Origin: Cliona cf. orientalis
Lineage: Eukaryota; Porifera; Demospongiae; Clionaida; Clionaidae
Length of the DNA: 64,000 nt
Assembly (NCBI GenBank): GCA_963930775.1
Contig: OZ005696.1
Span: forward strand, 7,936,001-8,000,000
Direction: 5' to 3'
Under the pieces are notes generated by a model that saw nothing but the letters and a program-made list of their open reading frames with translations, ran no database searches and was not told where the DNA came from. Position 1 is the first letter of the stretch; each line of letters begins with the position of its first letter. The position numbers and the translations under genes are program-made. Positions 53,301 to 64,000 of this stretch are shown here, piece by piece.

Positions 53301-56300
53301 CTACACAGATGAAAACACAGAAAAATGTATAGCATGATGAAATAACTATTTGCATACATGCACATAATAAATATATATGTGACCCTCCACGAGGAAACCA
53401 AGCATAATGCGCTGGATATCAATCTGAGATACAGGCCAAAACAGTTGCCCAAGGTGATAATTATCGTTTTTCACTTTTTGGTATAGATCGATAGAGGAAT
53501 CATTCCTCTACACAAAAATCTGCTTCGTAGCTTCTAGAACGCTATACTTACCGAGTTATAGCTCAAAGAGGTCGGCCGTGTAGCTAACATTGATCGTCCA
53601 TGATACGGAGCCGTTGCCATAGTTGCAGCTAGGCAAGCACGGCAGCTGCACAGAAAAAACTCTCCATTCACTTCTTTTGTCGATTTTGTATACTAACGAT
53701 CTATAGACACGCTTATCTTTTCGTTCTTTTCCTTCGAAACACCGGCTGCTGCTCTCTTTCCAACGTTTTGGCAGCCATCTAGCTCATTGACTTAGTGGGC
53801 GGGGCCACGTATTTACCATAAACGGCGAATATACGGACTTCCGCGTGCAACGTACGTAGCAATGTTCATTGCAATTTTTTGCAATACTTTAGTACGGGCG
53901 ATCCGGGTATATTTTTGTTCATATCTCCATGACTACACGGGCTAGAGACTTCAAATTTGCTGGAGCAATAGTTCAAAGGTTGTAGTTGGTAATGGTGGCC
54001 TTAACTCAAAAATTTTTTTCCGCGCATTATGCTTGGTTTCCTCGTGGAGGGTCACATAATATAATAATATAGCAGTTACAGAATTGGGCAGCACAAGATG
54101 CAAAGCCAAGTGCACCTGAAAATTACCGAATATGTAGAAATTTTATCCAGCAAAAAAATTAAATTGTCACGGATGCAGTAACAATTTCTATGTACAAATC
54201 TCATCAGGCTACCCAACGATCATCTTCACTCATCCCCAACCCAACAACCATAAAATATAAACAAGCAAACATAAATACACACACATGCACACTAGATGTA
54301 TATACACACCAGGTCATCAGTGAAGGTCTCGAAAGCCTCCTTCGCCTGTTGGACTTGGTCTGGCGGTCCTTCCAGAATGATCTTGTCGAGGTCAGAGTTG
54401 AACTCTACGTGCACCTTGGGGAGGTCCTGGGTGATCTTTTGAACATTCTGTCCCTTTCGTCCGATGATGAATCGATGGAGCCAGCGGGGAGCATTCACCC
54501 TCTCCGTCTGGACACTGTTGGCCTTGCCATAAACCTAGAAGAAGGATTTCGTGGAAGTTTCAGGATTAAGGATATACCGTATAGCGGGAAACTTTCGAGG
54601 GAGAAAATCTTCATGAATTTCGCGATTTTATAGCAACCCATGAAAATCTTCTCCACGAAATTTTAGGCATGTCACACCCATTATGCAATCAGTTTAACAC
54701 TCAGTGAAAGTTTTCTCCGCAAAATGCTCCCTTCCTACCAATCCACAAAAGTTTCCCCTCCGAAAGTTCCTGCTATATGGTATCACTTATCAAACAATTA
54801 TCGCTACTAAGCAAGCCTTACTTTTATATAAGGCATATTAATTTTACACTACAAGTAACAACTAGCGTTACCTCTGGTGGTAAAGCTAAACAAGAACAAT
54901 TAAACAATTAAAGGAGTGAGGAAAAGAGCAAGTTTATCTTTAATGATACTCTACATTGAATGAGCGGTGGGGGGGGGGGGGGGGTGCGCATTGGCAGGGG
55001 GAGGAAGGAAGCACGAAAGAGGGGGGGGGTTGTAACAAGGGAGAAAGAGGGGAGGGAGAAGGAGAGACTTACCACAGTGAGTGCCTGCCCGAGCTTCTCC
55101 TGGGGCCCCCTGAGAGTGATGGTGTTGACGTCCGAGTCGGAGGGCGGTACCTCGACCCACATCCCAGTGGTCTGGAGCACCTCCTGGAGACCTTGGCCGC
55201 GTGGACCCACGATGTACTTGTGCTGGGTCTTCTTCACCTCAACAGACACAGTTCCATACGTACGACACTGCAGGTACATAACAATACATGTGAGAAGTAA
55301 CACATGGGAAGGAGATGTCATAATAGTTATAACTCATGTACATTTAGGCAGTGTCTGTGGCTGGCTATCTACTTACAAAAGTATACTCCTCAAATTTTGG
55401 GTGGGGAATCTAAGTTAGCACTCTGGGGTGCTAGTAATTTGTATCTTTAAAAGCTTTCGTAGATAATTCTATTTGCAGAAACTGAGGCAATGCAGTGGGA
55501 AAGCTCTAGATCTTGCAGGAAATTCTCACCATCTCCTTGTAGAGTTGCATGATCTGTGCAGTTGCCTTGGCAACGGCATCCTTGTCACCAGCAACAGTGA
55601 TCTCATTCTTGTGGAGGGAGGGAGGAGGCATGTTTACTCGAGCTCCGGTGGAATCAGTGATTGATTTGATCACAGAGTTGTTGGGACCAGAGATGAAGGG
55701 ATGGTACTCCTTATCAACCTCAAGACGCTCAAAAGCAAGCTTTGCCTGAGAGGTACGTAAGAGAGGGAGAGAGGGAGAGGGAGTGAGAGGTACGTAAGAG
55801 AGGGAGAGAGGGAGAGGGAGAGAGAGAGGGGGGGAAAGGGAGGAGGGAGACAGAGAGTGGAGAGGGAGAAGGGGGGAGAGAGAGAGAGAGAGTGAGGAGA
55901 GAGAGGAAGGGAGGAGGGAGGGAGAGAAATATGCTTTTTACAGTTTATCAACAAAAGGTGCTAATTTAAAAGTTGAAGCCTTCACCTAAGTGTTAAACAA
56001 TTAGTCAATCAAAATCAAATTATCAACATTTGACAGTCTAATGCCAATTATCACCAGGCAATTCACCACAGGCGAAAATTTAATAAAAGCCAAGTTGGTC
56101 AAATCACCACAGGTACGTAGCAGGGTGTGGTACACACATGCAAAAATACACATACATACCTGTTCATCGGATATCATCTGTATCTGGTGCTGAGCCTTGT
56201 CAATTCCCTCTTTGGTGCCGACTATCTTGATGATGTCTGAGGGATCGTCGTGACGAGGAATGGAGATCTTGGTAGCCGTGGACAGCTCGATGTTCTTGAG

Positions 56301-59300
56301 CTTTTGTCCTTCTTTGCCAATCACAAACCTGTGGTGCTCCTTGGGAATCTTCAAGTCAACATGGGCCTATTGGTGAAGAGAGAGAGAGAGAGAGGGGGGG
56401 GGGGGGAGGGAGGGAGAGACACAAAGGAAGCAATAAATGAGCCAAGCCAGCCAGCACAGCAGTGAGCCCATATGAACCACTGGGTGGTCCAGCCCACAAA
56501 CCTCTGTTCCAATTAGTGGTCACTAACTGGAGGATGACCTTCCCACAGAATTACACAAGGTACAACAAAAATACACAACCTTAGAGCAAACTACGTGTTT
56601 GGGCCAATCTGGGCACTATGTATACATAGAAATAATGCCCAGATTGGTGTAACAAGTAAATTTGAACTATCCTAGGTCCATGTATGCCATACACAAGTAC
56701 TCAAAGTAAGCTTCTCACACTCGTACTATCCCACAAAGTGAAAGAAATACATTGGAATCTTCATTTCCTTCCTCACCTGGGTCTGGAGTTTCTGCAGTAA
56801 GTCCTTGCGAGCCTTGAGCACGCTGGGTGGCTTGCCAGTGACCATGATCGTGAGGGCGCGGTCTTTCATCTGACTCATCTCGATGTCACACCCGGTCCTC
56901 TCCATGATCTCACGGACAATGTCCAGCTGTCGACTCTCACCGCCACCAAAGGAGGGCTCGTCAAAGTTGTAGCGACGCTCCTCCACGGGGACGTGAAACA
57001 CCTAGGAGGGTGTAAATATAAAGCTATTAATCAAGTATGCAAAGACATGAGAGAGAGGGAGAGAGAGAGGGAGAAAGAGAGAGAGAGAGAGGGAGGGGGG
57101 GGGGGGGGAGGGATTACAGTTCGTGTGGGTGCATAGGTATGGGGATAAATGTAGTTTAAATTATACATTTTCACATATGCTAGCATAAACACATCAACCA
57201 AAAGACAGCATCAATATAGCATCAGTGGGTTGGATGATTAATGAAGCTGGTTGAAAACGGCGAGCTGTAAACACTGATAATGAAGAGAGAGGAAGAAATC
57301 AACAGGGCTTTAAACAAACCTTTCACTATGCAGATCAAAACTAACACACAATAATAATTCCAATTTTAATACTTACAGTTACTAGCTAGTATATCTTCTC
57401 AACAGTTTTGTTGACAGCAAGCCAAGTAGCCAAGGAGGAAAAGTGCTGCTAGCTCCACTTTAAAACCATAAACTACTAATATGCTCCTCTGAGTCACCAA
57501 CTAAGTACTATGATGATGAAATTTCATAGGCGAGTTGCAAGACAGAAATTTTCAGAGTGAACTTTTTTCTGAAAGGTTCAAAGTATGGTGAAACATATCC
57601 ACAAAAAAATTTTCATAGCTAAATTTCAAACATAAGTTTGTTGAATTATGATAAATCTAAGCATCCTCCTAGTATGAACATCAGCAAATGAGATAATGTC
57701 CATATACCTGATCTATACACATGAACAGTGGTATGAGATATAGTGCTATCTAATTTGGGCCAGGAAGGATGAAGGATGGAGTGAGTGAGGATGTTGGCTA
57801 AACACCACCAGCCAGCCACCAGTCCCCCACTTAATCAAATAAGGCCACTAAGCTGATAATGTATGCCAACATTCTCTGCCTGCCTTCCACCCACCCACCC
57901 ACCAATGTACTATGTAGCTAAAGTGCACATAACATTATGGGGAGTCATTGTTCTTGAAGAGGAGAGATTTCAGACACAACACCCCCAGCCAGTTCTCCAC
58001 TATTCATTTTTGTTCAGAGTATATACAACAATAAAAGGCCTAATGCTGAAAATCTATGTACAAAGATCTTAATATCTCTCCCCCCCCCCCCTACTCCCTC
58101 TCTTTCTGTCTCATCAGCTAAGGGGCTATTGACCTTAAACAGAAGCAGGTATGGAACACAATAGAGGCACCATCACCTGAGGAAAATTTTCTAGTAGTAA
58201 ACATCATTAGTTGCTGTGGTCTACACTATAGTGGAATTCACAATGACAACAACAGGGCCCTATATACAATGATAGTTCAATTTTTCACATAAAGTGACTA
58301 AACACCTCCTACCTATAGTACAATGAAATCTCTCTATTACTGAAGTGTCCTAATTACAAGGGGTATCCTCATTTCAGGGATAGTTGAGTACAGCCAAGGA
58401 AAAACAAGCAAGCTAGCTAGTATCACTCCTATATAAAAGGCTTGGATTCCACAGATTAATTACGTATCAGAGGGGCTTCCCCTCGACCCATTACATCACC
58501 AGACAAAACAGCACACACCTAAAATCCTTCAACACACACAATACCTTGACATCACCAATAGCTCTGTGGTACCTCATATATAAAAAGTTTGGTTGACGAT
58601 AGCTATGCACCTATGCGCACAAAAAACTACCTACATACAGATAGATACATGAATCTAGCCTAGTTACCAGTATTCTTAAAAACCACAAGAATTTCATATG
58701 AACACTGTCAATCTGAACAGAGGAGAGAAGGAGAAAGGGAGAGAGGGCATTAGTATGGCTACTTCAGAGTGACCTTGAAGTCACTGTACTAACATGAATC
58801 TGCCCCAGGCAACAGCTGTTTCTTGAAAGCTTCACATGTCAGTGGTCCAATACATACATGTACATGTACACTAAGCAGGCAGGTAGTAAGCATGCTAGAC
58901 TGTCATAATTAAGAGCACTGTGCAACTGTATGGTACAGGAGGGAAATAAACTTTGCAGCAAACTCTCGACACTGCCAGGCACCTGCACAGCTACAGTAGC
59001 TGTCTGCGTTGCTATACACCTGGGGAGCGAAGGGGTACTCGCATCGTATGAGGGTTTTTAGAAATCACCTGTCTACATTGAAATTGACATTAGTATTTAA
59101 TCTTCTTGAAAGCTCAACATCCATGTACTACCAAATGGCAGCATAATATAGTGGCATACAATACAACCCTACACATGTCAAAGGCTAGTAAACACTGAAA
59201 ATTTCACTTTTGGAGGAACAGTTTTCTTTCATAAAGCAGAGCCCATTGCAAAAGTAGTAGCTACAACTACATTCATAATAATATTGTACCTACATAAAGA

Positions 59301-60334
59301 GGGTACTCTTTCTCATATGCATGTATGTATATGCATGTATGTATATATGTATGTATGATACTGGTGGTCTGTGTTTACACCACAGAGATTCGAGCACACC
59401 CAAGGCTAAAAAAGCTTCTGGGGGTCTTAATTAGTACTTTTTCTGATGTCCCAATTATAACATCAACCTTATGATTACTGTATACGTGGAAATTTTCGAC
59501 GCACAAAATGTTTGCCAAGCCCAGCTACCTTTGTATTGGCAGAAACTTTCAGGCAAACAATGGCATATCATGTCAAACCATTACTTCTTTTAGTATCCAC
59601 CTATCACGATCACAGATAATGAGGGAACTACTGAAACATGTAGGGAGGTAGCTAGCACTCGAATTAATGGGGTGTGACTGTCATGGGTAAAAAAACTGAA
59701 CCTAGGGATTATGGGTGGCTGGGACTGAACTTGTGAAGTATGTACTGTAACATAATATGGGTGGTGGTTGCCACAGTGACAGATCAGAGGAGCCAGACAG
59801 GCCAGGAAAATATTATTACTTAGAATAATTATAAGTCAGACCCCAGACACATCTTGAGCATTCATTAGGGGGATCAGAGGCTTATAGACCCCAAAGGGGA
59901 AGAGGGCATGTACTATCCATATCAGGGTGATATGAATAGGATCCAGTATCATTCACTACTTCTTGGGAAACATGTCAGACAAATCTTTTGCAGTTTTTAT
60001 AATCAAAGCAAGTAGTTCCTTCTTGTATACACCCCTCTTGCCTTCACTCCTATAGTATTCTGCCAGAGTTGATGCATACTAGAACAAACATACAGACTTG
60101 CTAAGACAGTTTATTACCCAACCAAGAACCCTATTAACACACACTTTGATAAACTCTAGCATCTGTTGTGGTTACCTGGGTGATGGATGAGCTAGGTATG
60201 GACCTGACCGGCCAGGCTGACTGGTTTCCTCCGCCCTGGAACATGGCGCTGGCCGAGGATGGGGCACTGATGGCCGTGGGAGAGGCGAGCGGAGGGAATG
60301 CCTCCTCGTATGTGGGTACTGTACCGTTCTCCAT
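53222..60334 (-). CDS. HDLBP: Vigilin (HDLBP-like multi-KH RNA-binding protein), 5' part
   Basis: Seven exons on the - strand join in frame with GT-AG borders: 60334-60176, 57001-56777, 56366-56160, 55745-55530, 55267-55073, 54534-54310 and 53300-53222, about 435 residues. The start MENGTVPTYEEAFPPL and the link SSSITQ-VFHVPVEER match animal vigilin, as do KH domains with loops GKEG, GPNN (degenerate, as in vertebrates), GPRG, GRKG and GKGG. Vigilin binds RNA through about 14 KH domains and acts in mRNA stability and translation in the cytoplasm. The last exon ends in phase 1, halfway through KH5, and no matching next exon is visible to its left; the IL-17 array starts there. The rest lies either beyond the array or elsewhere. 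Confidence 0.85.
53378..54056. mobile_element. 679-bp inverted-repeat element in a vigilin intron
   Basis: Ends TGTGACCCTCCACGAGGAAA and complement, TA on both sides; same family as 50900-51565. Confidence 0.7.
54310..54534 (-). CDS. HDLBP: Vigilin exon 6, KH4
   Basis: 75 codons; VYGKANSVQ, then APRWLHRFIIGRKGQNVQKI and DKIILEGPPDQV. A 204-bp MITE (54577-54780) sits in the intron just before it. Confidence 0.85.
54577..54780. mobile_element. 204-bp TA-target MITE in a vigilin intron
   Basis: Related to 28864-29070 (ends CCGTATAGCGGGAAA and TTCCTGCTATATGG), TA on both sides. Confidence 0.65.
55073..55267 (-). CDS. HDLBP: Vigilin exon 5, KH3
   Basis: 65 codons; SVEVKKTQHKYIVGPRGQGL and VPPSDSDVNTITLRGPQEKL. 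Confidence 0.85.
55530..55745 (-). CDS. HDLBP: Vigilin exon 4, KH2
   Basis: 72 codons; FERLEVDKEYHPFISGPNN has a degenerate loop, followed by RVNMPPPSLHKNEITVAG. A long purine tract (55755-55930) fills the intron before it. Confidence 0.85.
56160..56366 (-). CDS. HDLBP: Vigilin exon 3, KH1
   Basis: 69 codons including IPKEHHRFVIGKEGQKL, with an intact GKEG loop, and IIKIVGTKEGID. Confidence 0.85.
56777..57001 (-). CDS. HDLBP: Vigilin exon 2, degenerate KH-like region
   Basis: 75 codons, VFHVPVEERRYNFDE to KDLLQKLQTQ. No GxxG loop, as in the first region of other vigilins. Confidence 0.8.
57002..60175 (-). other. Vigilin intron 1, 3.2 kb
   Basis: No gene supported inside. It holds a GA tract (57045-57115), a C run (58080-58091), a GTATGTAT microsatellite (59321-59359) and, at 59405-59690, sequence copied next to IL-17 unit 3 (24440-24690). 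Confidence 0.6.
60176..60334 (-). CDS. HDLBP: Vigilin coding exon 1
   Basis: 53 codons from the ATG (60334-60332), ending SSSITQ at a GTAACC donor. The PTYEEAFPPL motif is the vigilin N-terminal signature. Confidence 0.8.
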
Positions 60335-60418
60335 GACAGCAATTAGGATTTGTCTTTATCAAAAAACGTAATGCAGGGTCGGTGCAGTGTCACTGTATTG
60401 AGCGGCGTGCATATGTGA

Positions 60419-60453
<35 letters not shown>

Positions 60454-61629
60454 AGAGAGGGAGAGAGGAAATGAAATTTGAGGTGATATTATGCAAGTAC
60501 AGACATCTTTCACACTCAAAATAGATTCATATCTGGTGGTTTGATAACCACTTCTTTCATCCACACCCTAGGGGTACTTTATACATAATTTCACATCTAC
60601 ACCACCCCTCTCTATTGGCAAGGCAGCCTCCCACCACCTTTTCAACTATCTACTGTACGCAGATTTGATACGATACAAATTTACACCACAGTTTGAAAAG
60701 ATCGAGCAGTTCATTGTCTCGGAGTGACAACACGTATTGTGTGCCCTTACGCACCTCGAGTATCTGACACCGCTTCCAAAAGGCAGTCCGGTAGCAAGTA
60801 CTATAAGTCCGGGAGAGCCACGGTGATAAAATTTAGTCCTGTACGAGAGTATAGATCTGTCCGTTAGCCTTCGAAGCAAGTCCAGTAGCCGGATGTGGCC
60901 GATTCACACCGTTTCTTTGTCCAGTACACACCGATCGTTGTTCTCAGCTAGCTAGCTCGCAGTGCAGCAGTGAGGAACATCCGTTCGTTAATTTAGAAGG
61001 TAAATTTAGAGGTGACGTAAGGTAGAGTGGGCGTTAGGAAGTATCCCGCAGCTGTTTTCAAACCTTCCATATAAAACCCTATAGATACCAAACCCAAACC
61101 CCGCCCCTGGCGTTACGCGAGTATACGCGTTACGCGCGTATACGTTTAACGTTTGAGGGGAACTCCCTGAGCTATCGCTAGCTAGCTAGTCTCGTCCCCA
61201 GACCCCACCCCCAAAAGGAGGAAAGGGTCTGGGGACATTGGCACTGATTCTTGGTTCTGCAAGCTCAGCAATCATGTGATTATTTGCATAGGTTTGTATT
61301 GGAGCACGTGCAGTCACGTGATGGCGCGCACGACCAAGAAAAGGCCTCCAATGTCCCCAGACCCTTTCCTCGCGTGCGTGATGGGGTCTGGGAACGAGAC
61401 TATAGCTAGCTAGCTACGTAGCTAGCCAGCCGGGCCGGCCGCGCCGGAAGGCTCACTATGTACGTCACCAACCCACGGACCAATGAGAGTACCGCTTTAG
61501 TTCGCGAGCGCGCGGACCTGATCGGAGGCTGGCCACGTGGCCACACATATAATATATATAATATGTACAATTGTAAGCTCGATCCAGAATACCACTTGCA
61601 CTGTTACCACTACTGCTACTACTGCAACC
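60335..61629. other. Divergent intergenic region between vigilin (-) and Fic (+)
   Basis: It contains a GT microsatellite (60421-60452), a TATAAAA on the + strand at 61071 with a nearby CCCCGCCCC (about 61096), and a 214-bp inverted-repeat element. The bases near 60977 match sequence beside IL-17 units 3 and 4. No further gene seen. Confidence 0.5.
61188..61401. mobile_element. 214-bp inverted-repeat element
   Basis: AGTCTCGTCCCCAGACCCC at the left and GGGGTCTGGGAACGAGACT at the right, inside a GCTA-rich stretch. Confidence 0.6.
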
Positions 61630-62784
61630 ATGTTATCGGATAAACTTTCATATTCATTTGACGAAAATCCAGTGTGGAGAGATGAGGAACTTTCTCTGTC
61701 TACGTCCGAAATGATTCAGGATATAACAGAGCGTCGACTGAAATACGAAGAGCTATCGGACGAAGCGAAACGGTTCTGTACTGAGGACTTTGCCCGCGCC
61801 ATGGCTGTTGACTACGTTCACTTCTCAAACGTTGGAGAAATGGTGGGAACACAAAACAAAAAAGACACAGAACGAGTGTTGAATAGATTTATGAATGATG
61901 AAACAGTCACAGCAGGCTCTACACGGACCGAAAAAGAGACTATGAACACATACGAAGCTTTGAAGCGTTTCTACCGTATGCACGAAACCACGCAAGATAC
62001 TGGCTACCTGACAGTACAAGAGATTTGCAATATTCATAAAGTCTTACTTAAGGGCGTGCATCCTGACTGTGGACAAATTCGCACTTATGAAGTGTACACT
62101 CGTTGGCGTGGAGGTGAGTTCTTTTACCCACCCCCAAGTGAGGCAGAGGATCGATTTTATGCTCTAGTGGATAACCACAATATCTACATGGAAGCAGCCC
62201 CTTCCGACAAAACATCCGTGGAGTATACTGACTACATTTTTAAATGTGCTGCACGTCTCCTGTTTGAGTTCGTAGATGCTCATCCTTTTGGTGATGGAAA
62301 TGGACGAATGTGCCGCCTATTAGCCAATTACGTCATCACTCTCATCACTCCTTTTCCTGTGTTTCTCTATGATACTTCCAACTCCTCCAGAAATGGACGT
62401 GAGGACTATATTAATGTGATCGTACGCTGCAGAGAGCATCCCGTCGAGGGTCCTGGTGGATTAGCAGCGATGCTAGTCGAAGGAGCGTGGAGGGGATGGG
62501 AAAATTTGTTCCAAAATTTGCAATGGCAACGGCAACTCCAGCACGAAGTTACCATTGGTCCTATCGTTGTCAAGAAAAGTGCCTGTGATGCAGAACATGT
62601 CTCGGATCGTGTTGGCCGCAGTATTAAGACACGTGGTTTGAATGTTGAGAAAGATCCCATTGTCGAATTGATTCTTGGTGCAATCCAAGCAGCTGATGTT
62701 AGCTCTATAAGTCGTAGTCAATATATAGAAAAGACTGTAGCTGTGGATGATGAACTCAATGTTGAGCTACAAATTTTCAATTAA
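61630..62784 (+). CDS. Fic-domain protein, full length
   Basis: 384 aa from the ATG at 61630, which is preferred because the text after it (MLSDKLSYSFDENPVWRDEE) is protein-like, while the upstream in-frame extension from 61537 is low-complexity Thr/Ile. The core motif HPFGDGNGRMCR carries the catalytic His and nucleotide-binding loop of Fic AMPylases. FSNVGEM near residue 70 resembles the (S/T)xxxE(G/N) inhibitory helix with a non-standard last residue, so autoinhibition may be altered. No introns, signal peptide or membrane segment seen. It is the best-preserved of two copies and is divergent to vigilin. The cellular target is unknown. Confidence 0.85.
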   Translation: MLSDKLSYSFDENPVWRDEELSLSTSEMIQDITERRLKYEELSDEAKRFCTEDFARAMAVDYVHFSNVGEMVGTQNKKDTERVLNRFMNDETVTAGSTRTEKETMNTYEALKRFYRMHETTQDTGYLTVQEICNIHKVLLKGVHPDCGQIRTYEVYTRWRGGEFFYPPPSEAEDRFYALVDNHNIYMEAAPSDKTSVEYTDYIFKCAARLLFEFVDAHPFGDGNGRMCRLLANYVITLITPFPVFLYDTSNSSRNGREDYINVIVRCREHPVEGPGGLAAMLVEGAWRGWENLFQNLQWQRQLQHEVTIGPIVVKKSACDAEHVSDRVGRSIKTRGLNVEKDPIVELILGAIQAADVSSISRSQYIEKTVAVDDELNVELQIFN

Positions 62785-63390
62785 TTGTAAATTTCATTCT
62801 CCTAACTTATCTGGTCAGCACTCTGTCATTTTTTCTTTCATTCTCAGATTATAATAATATAATAATATTATAATAATAATATTATTATGATAGAAAAGTT
62901 GTGAGTGTGAACATAGGTAATAGAGACATGTAACCATTGTGTCTCTGTTATAATGTGTTATCCTCTGTCTATTATCTATTTAATTTCGTGCTGGCCCTGG
63001 GTGTGTTTCCCAAACCCAAATGGATCATCCCATGTTTTTTAACGTTGCACGCGAAAAGCATGGGACCGGATGGCCTGGGTATGAGACTATACTATATACT
63101 CCATATTGGAACTCTTTTGTCTTATCATAATACATACTGGACAAGACTGAAGAGACGAACCAGCTAGACATAATTATAGCTACAGTTGTTTGGGATGTCA
63201 TATGCATGGATTAGTATTAAACATATTATTATGTTATGGGACGCCTGCATGTCCCTATAGTTATGACTACATTTTTAAGCAACTAAAGCATAAACCCATA
63301 GATAGCAACTTCAACTTTCGATGTAATTGCAGCCAAGCGTGTTGTTCAGTTCATGATGTTGCAGCAAAGATTATTATAATAATTATTATT
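62785..63390. repeat. Fic-gene 3' flank, copy C
   Basis: Matches 1070-1648. It runs straight into ATTGATAGAATG at about 63391 without element X, showing the empty site. Confidence 0.7.
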
Positions 63391-64000
63391 ATTGATAGAA
63401 TGCATGGTGGATACTTACAGTCAGCAATATACTCAGTTGTGAATTCAATAAACATCTTTTATAGACACACAAACATTCGTAACATTAATTATTATTTTAA
63501 CACATACATGGCAACGACTTATGGTACAGATTAGGTGCATATCTACAGTTAGGTACAGATGGCTAACACATTAACAAAATTAAGGCACAGATGACTAACA
63601 CATTAACAACAGACGCACAAACACTTGTAAGAAATGCATGTTGCACAACCAATACACAAAGCGGTGACACATCAATAAGTTACTATAACTACTGCACAAA
63701 ATTTAATAATCAACACACTCTAGCTACTATTACAATGACCCCCAAACTGGAAACTTGTATGGGTTAACTACCTTATGGGTCTATTGGATTCAAAATTAAT
63801 GCATCTCACAATACAATAATAATAGAATATCATCAATAGTTTGGTCCAGGAGTGTTTCTGTCAAAATGATCCATAATCATCATGTAAATCACAAACAAGC
63901 TAGTAAGCTACTGTATAAAGCACATTAATACCTATAATAATAATTATACTCTAGCTATCTACTATGACTTATACTTAATTTTTAGAATGCCCAAAACTTC
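63391..64000. repeat. Duplicated spacer, copy C, running off the window
   Basis: 63391-63937 matches 3058-3593, and 63938-64000 matches 4886-4950, again without element X between. A further IL-17 unit may therefore lie about 2.1 kb beyond the window end. Confidence 0.65.

Noticed and set aside
54951-55418. Several overlapping ORFs on both strands near the poly-G/purine tracts in vigilin introns
   Set aside because: They are shadows of vigilin exon 5 or low-complexity translation of purine-rich intron sequence.
55755-55930. Pro/Ser/Leu-rich ORF opposite a GA-rich tract
   Set aside because: Simple-sequence translation inside a vigilin intron; not a protein gene.

Overview
The window reads as nuclear DNA of an invertebrate animal. 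It has GT-AG introns, a metazoan vigilin (HDLBP) gene, TATA-box promoters, tRNA-derived SINEs, hAT and Penelope-like elements and many short inverted-repeat elements in an AT-rich background. A sponge is my best guess, but nothing here proves the phylum.

The centre of interest is a tandem array, from about 7.1 to 53.0 kb and all on the + strand, of 13 small genes that look like interleukin-17-type cystine-knot cytokines. Each is one uninterrupted reading frame of about 160-177 aa: a signal peptide, a short Cys-containing N-terminus, a variable middle, and a very conserved C-terminal half with the IL-17 signatures (CSWDYQCDYD, NRLPLYIWRASC, YYPVPVLKRRDAC, KVPVGCKC). Ten are open and three carry frameshifting indels of 10, 4 and 2 bp; at least two shorter remnants also exist. 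Three classes of signal peptide and promoter occur, while the mature C-terminal halves are nearly identical between classes. Nearly every copy has a TATA box about 70-110 bp before its ATG.

Layout. 1-1.07 kb: 3' part of a Fic-domain (AMPylase-type) gene. 1.07-7.9 kb: a segment with two copies of a 1.3-1.4 kb non-coding element (element X) and IL-17 copy 1. 7.95-13.73 kb: a 5.8 kb composite insertion with about 445-bp inverted repeats derived from a Penelope-like element, holding a chromo-like ORF and a large broken transposase-like ORF. 14.3-23.7 kb: a second copy of the Fic-flank/element X/IL-17 segment, interrupted by a hAT transposon. 24.4-30.6 kb: two tandem units of about 3 kb, each with a vigilin-like half-KH exon on the - strand and an IL-17 gene on the + strand. 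30.6-53.0 kb: IL-17 copies 5-13 mixed with foldback elements, MITEs, a minisatellite and Penelope remnants. 53.2-60.3 kb (-): seven in-frame exons of the 5' part of vigilin. 61.6-62.8 kb: a full-length Fic gene, followed by a third copy of the duplicated flank that lacks both element X insertions and so shows their empty sites.

How the genes may work together. The IL-17-like genes are predicted secreted, disulfide-rich ligands, expanded by segmental and small tandem duplication with signs of sequence exchange between copies. The Fic genes travel in the same duplicated block. Vigilin is a housekeeping RNA-binding protein whose sequence has been drawn into the duplications. All functional statements rest on motif recognition by eye; no database search was run.
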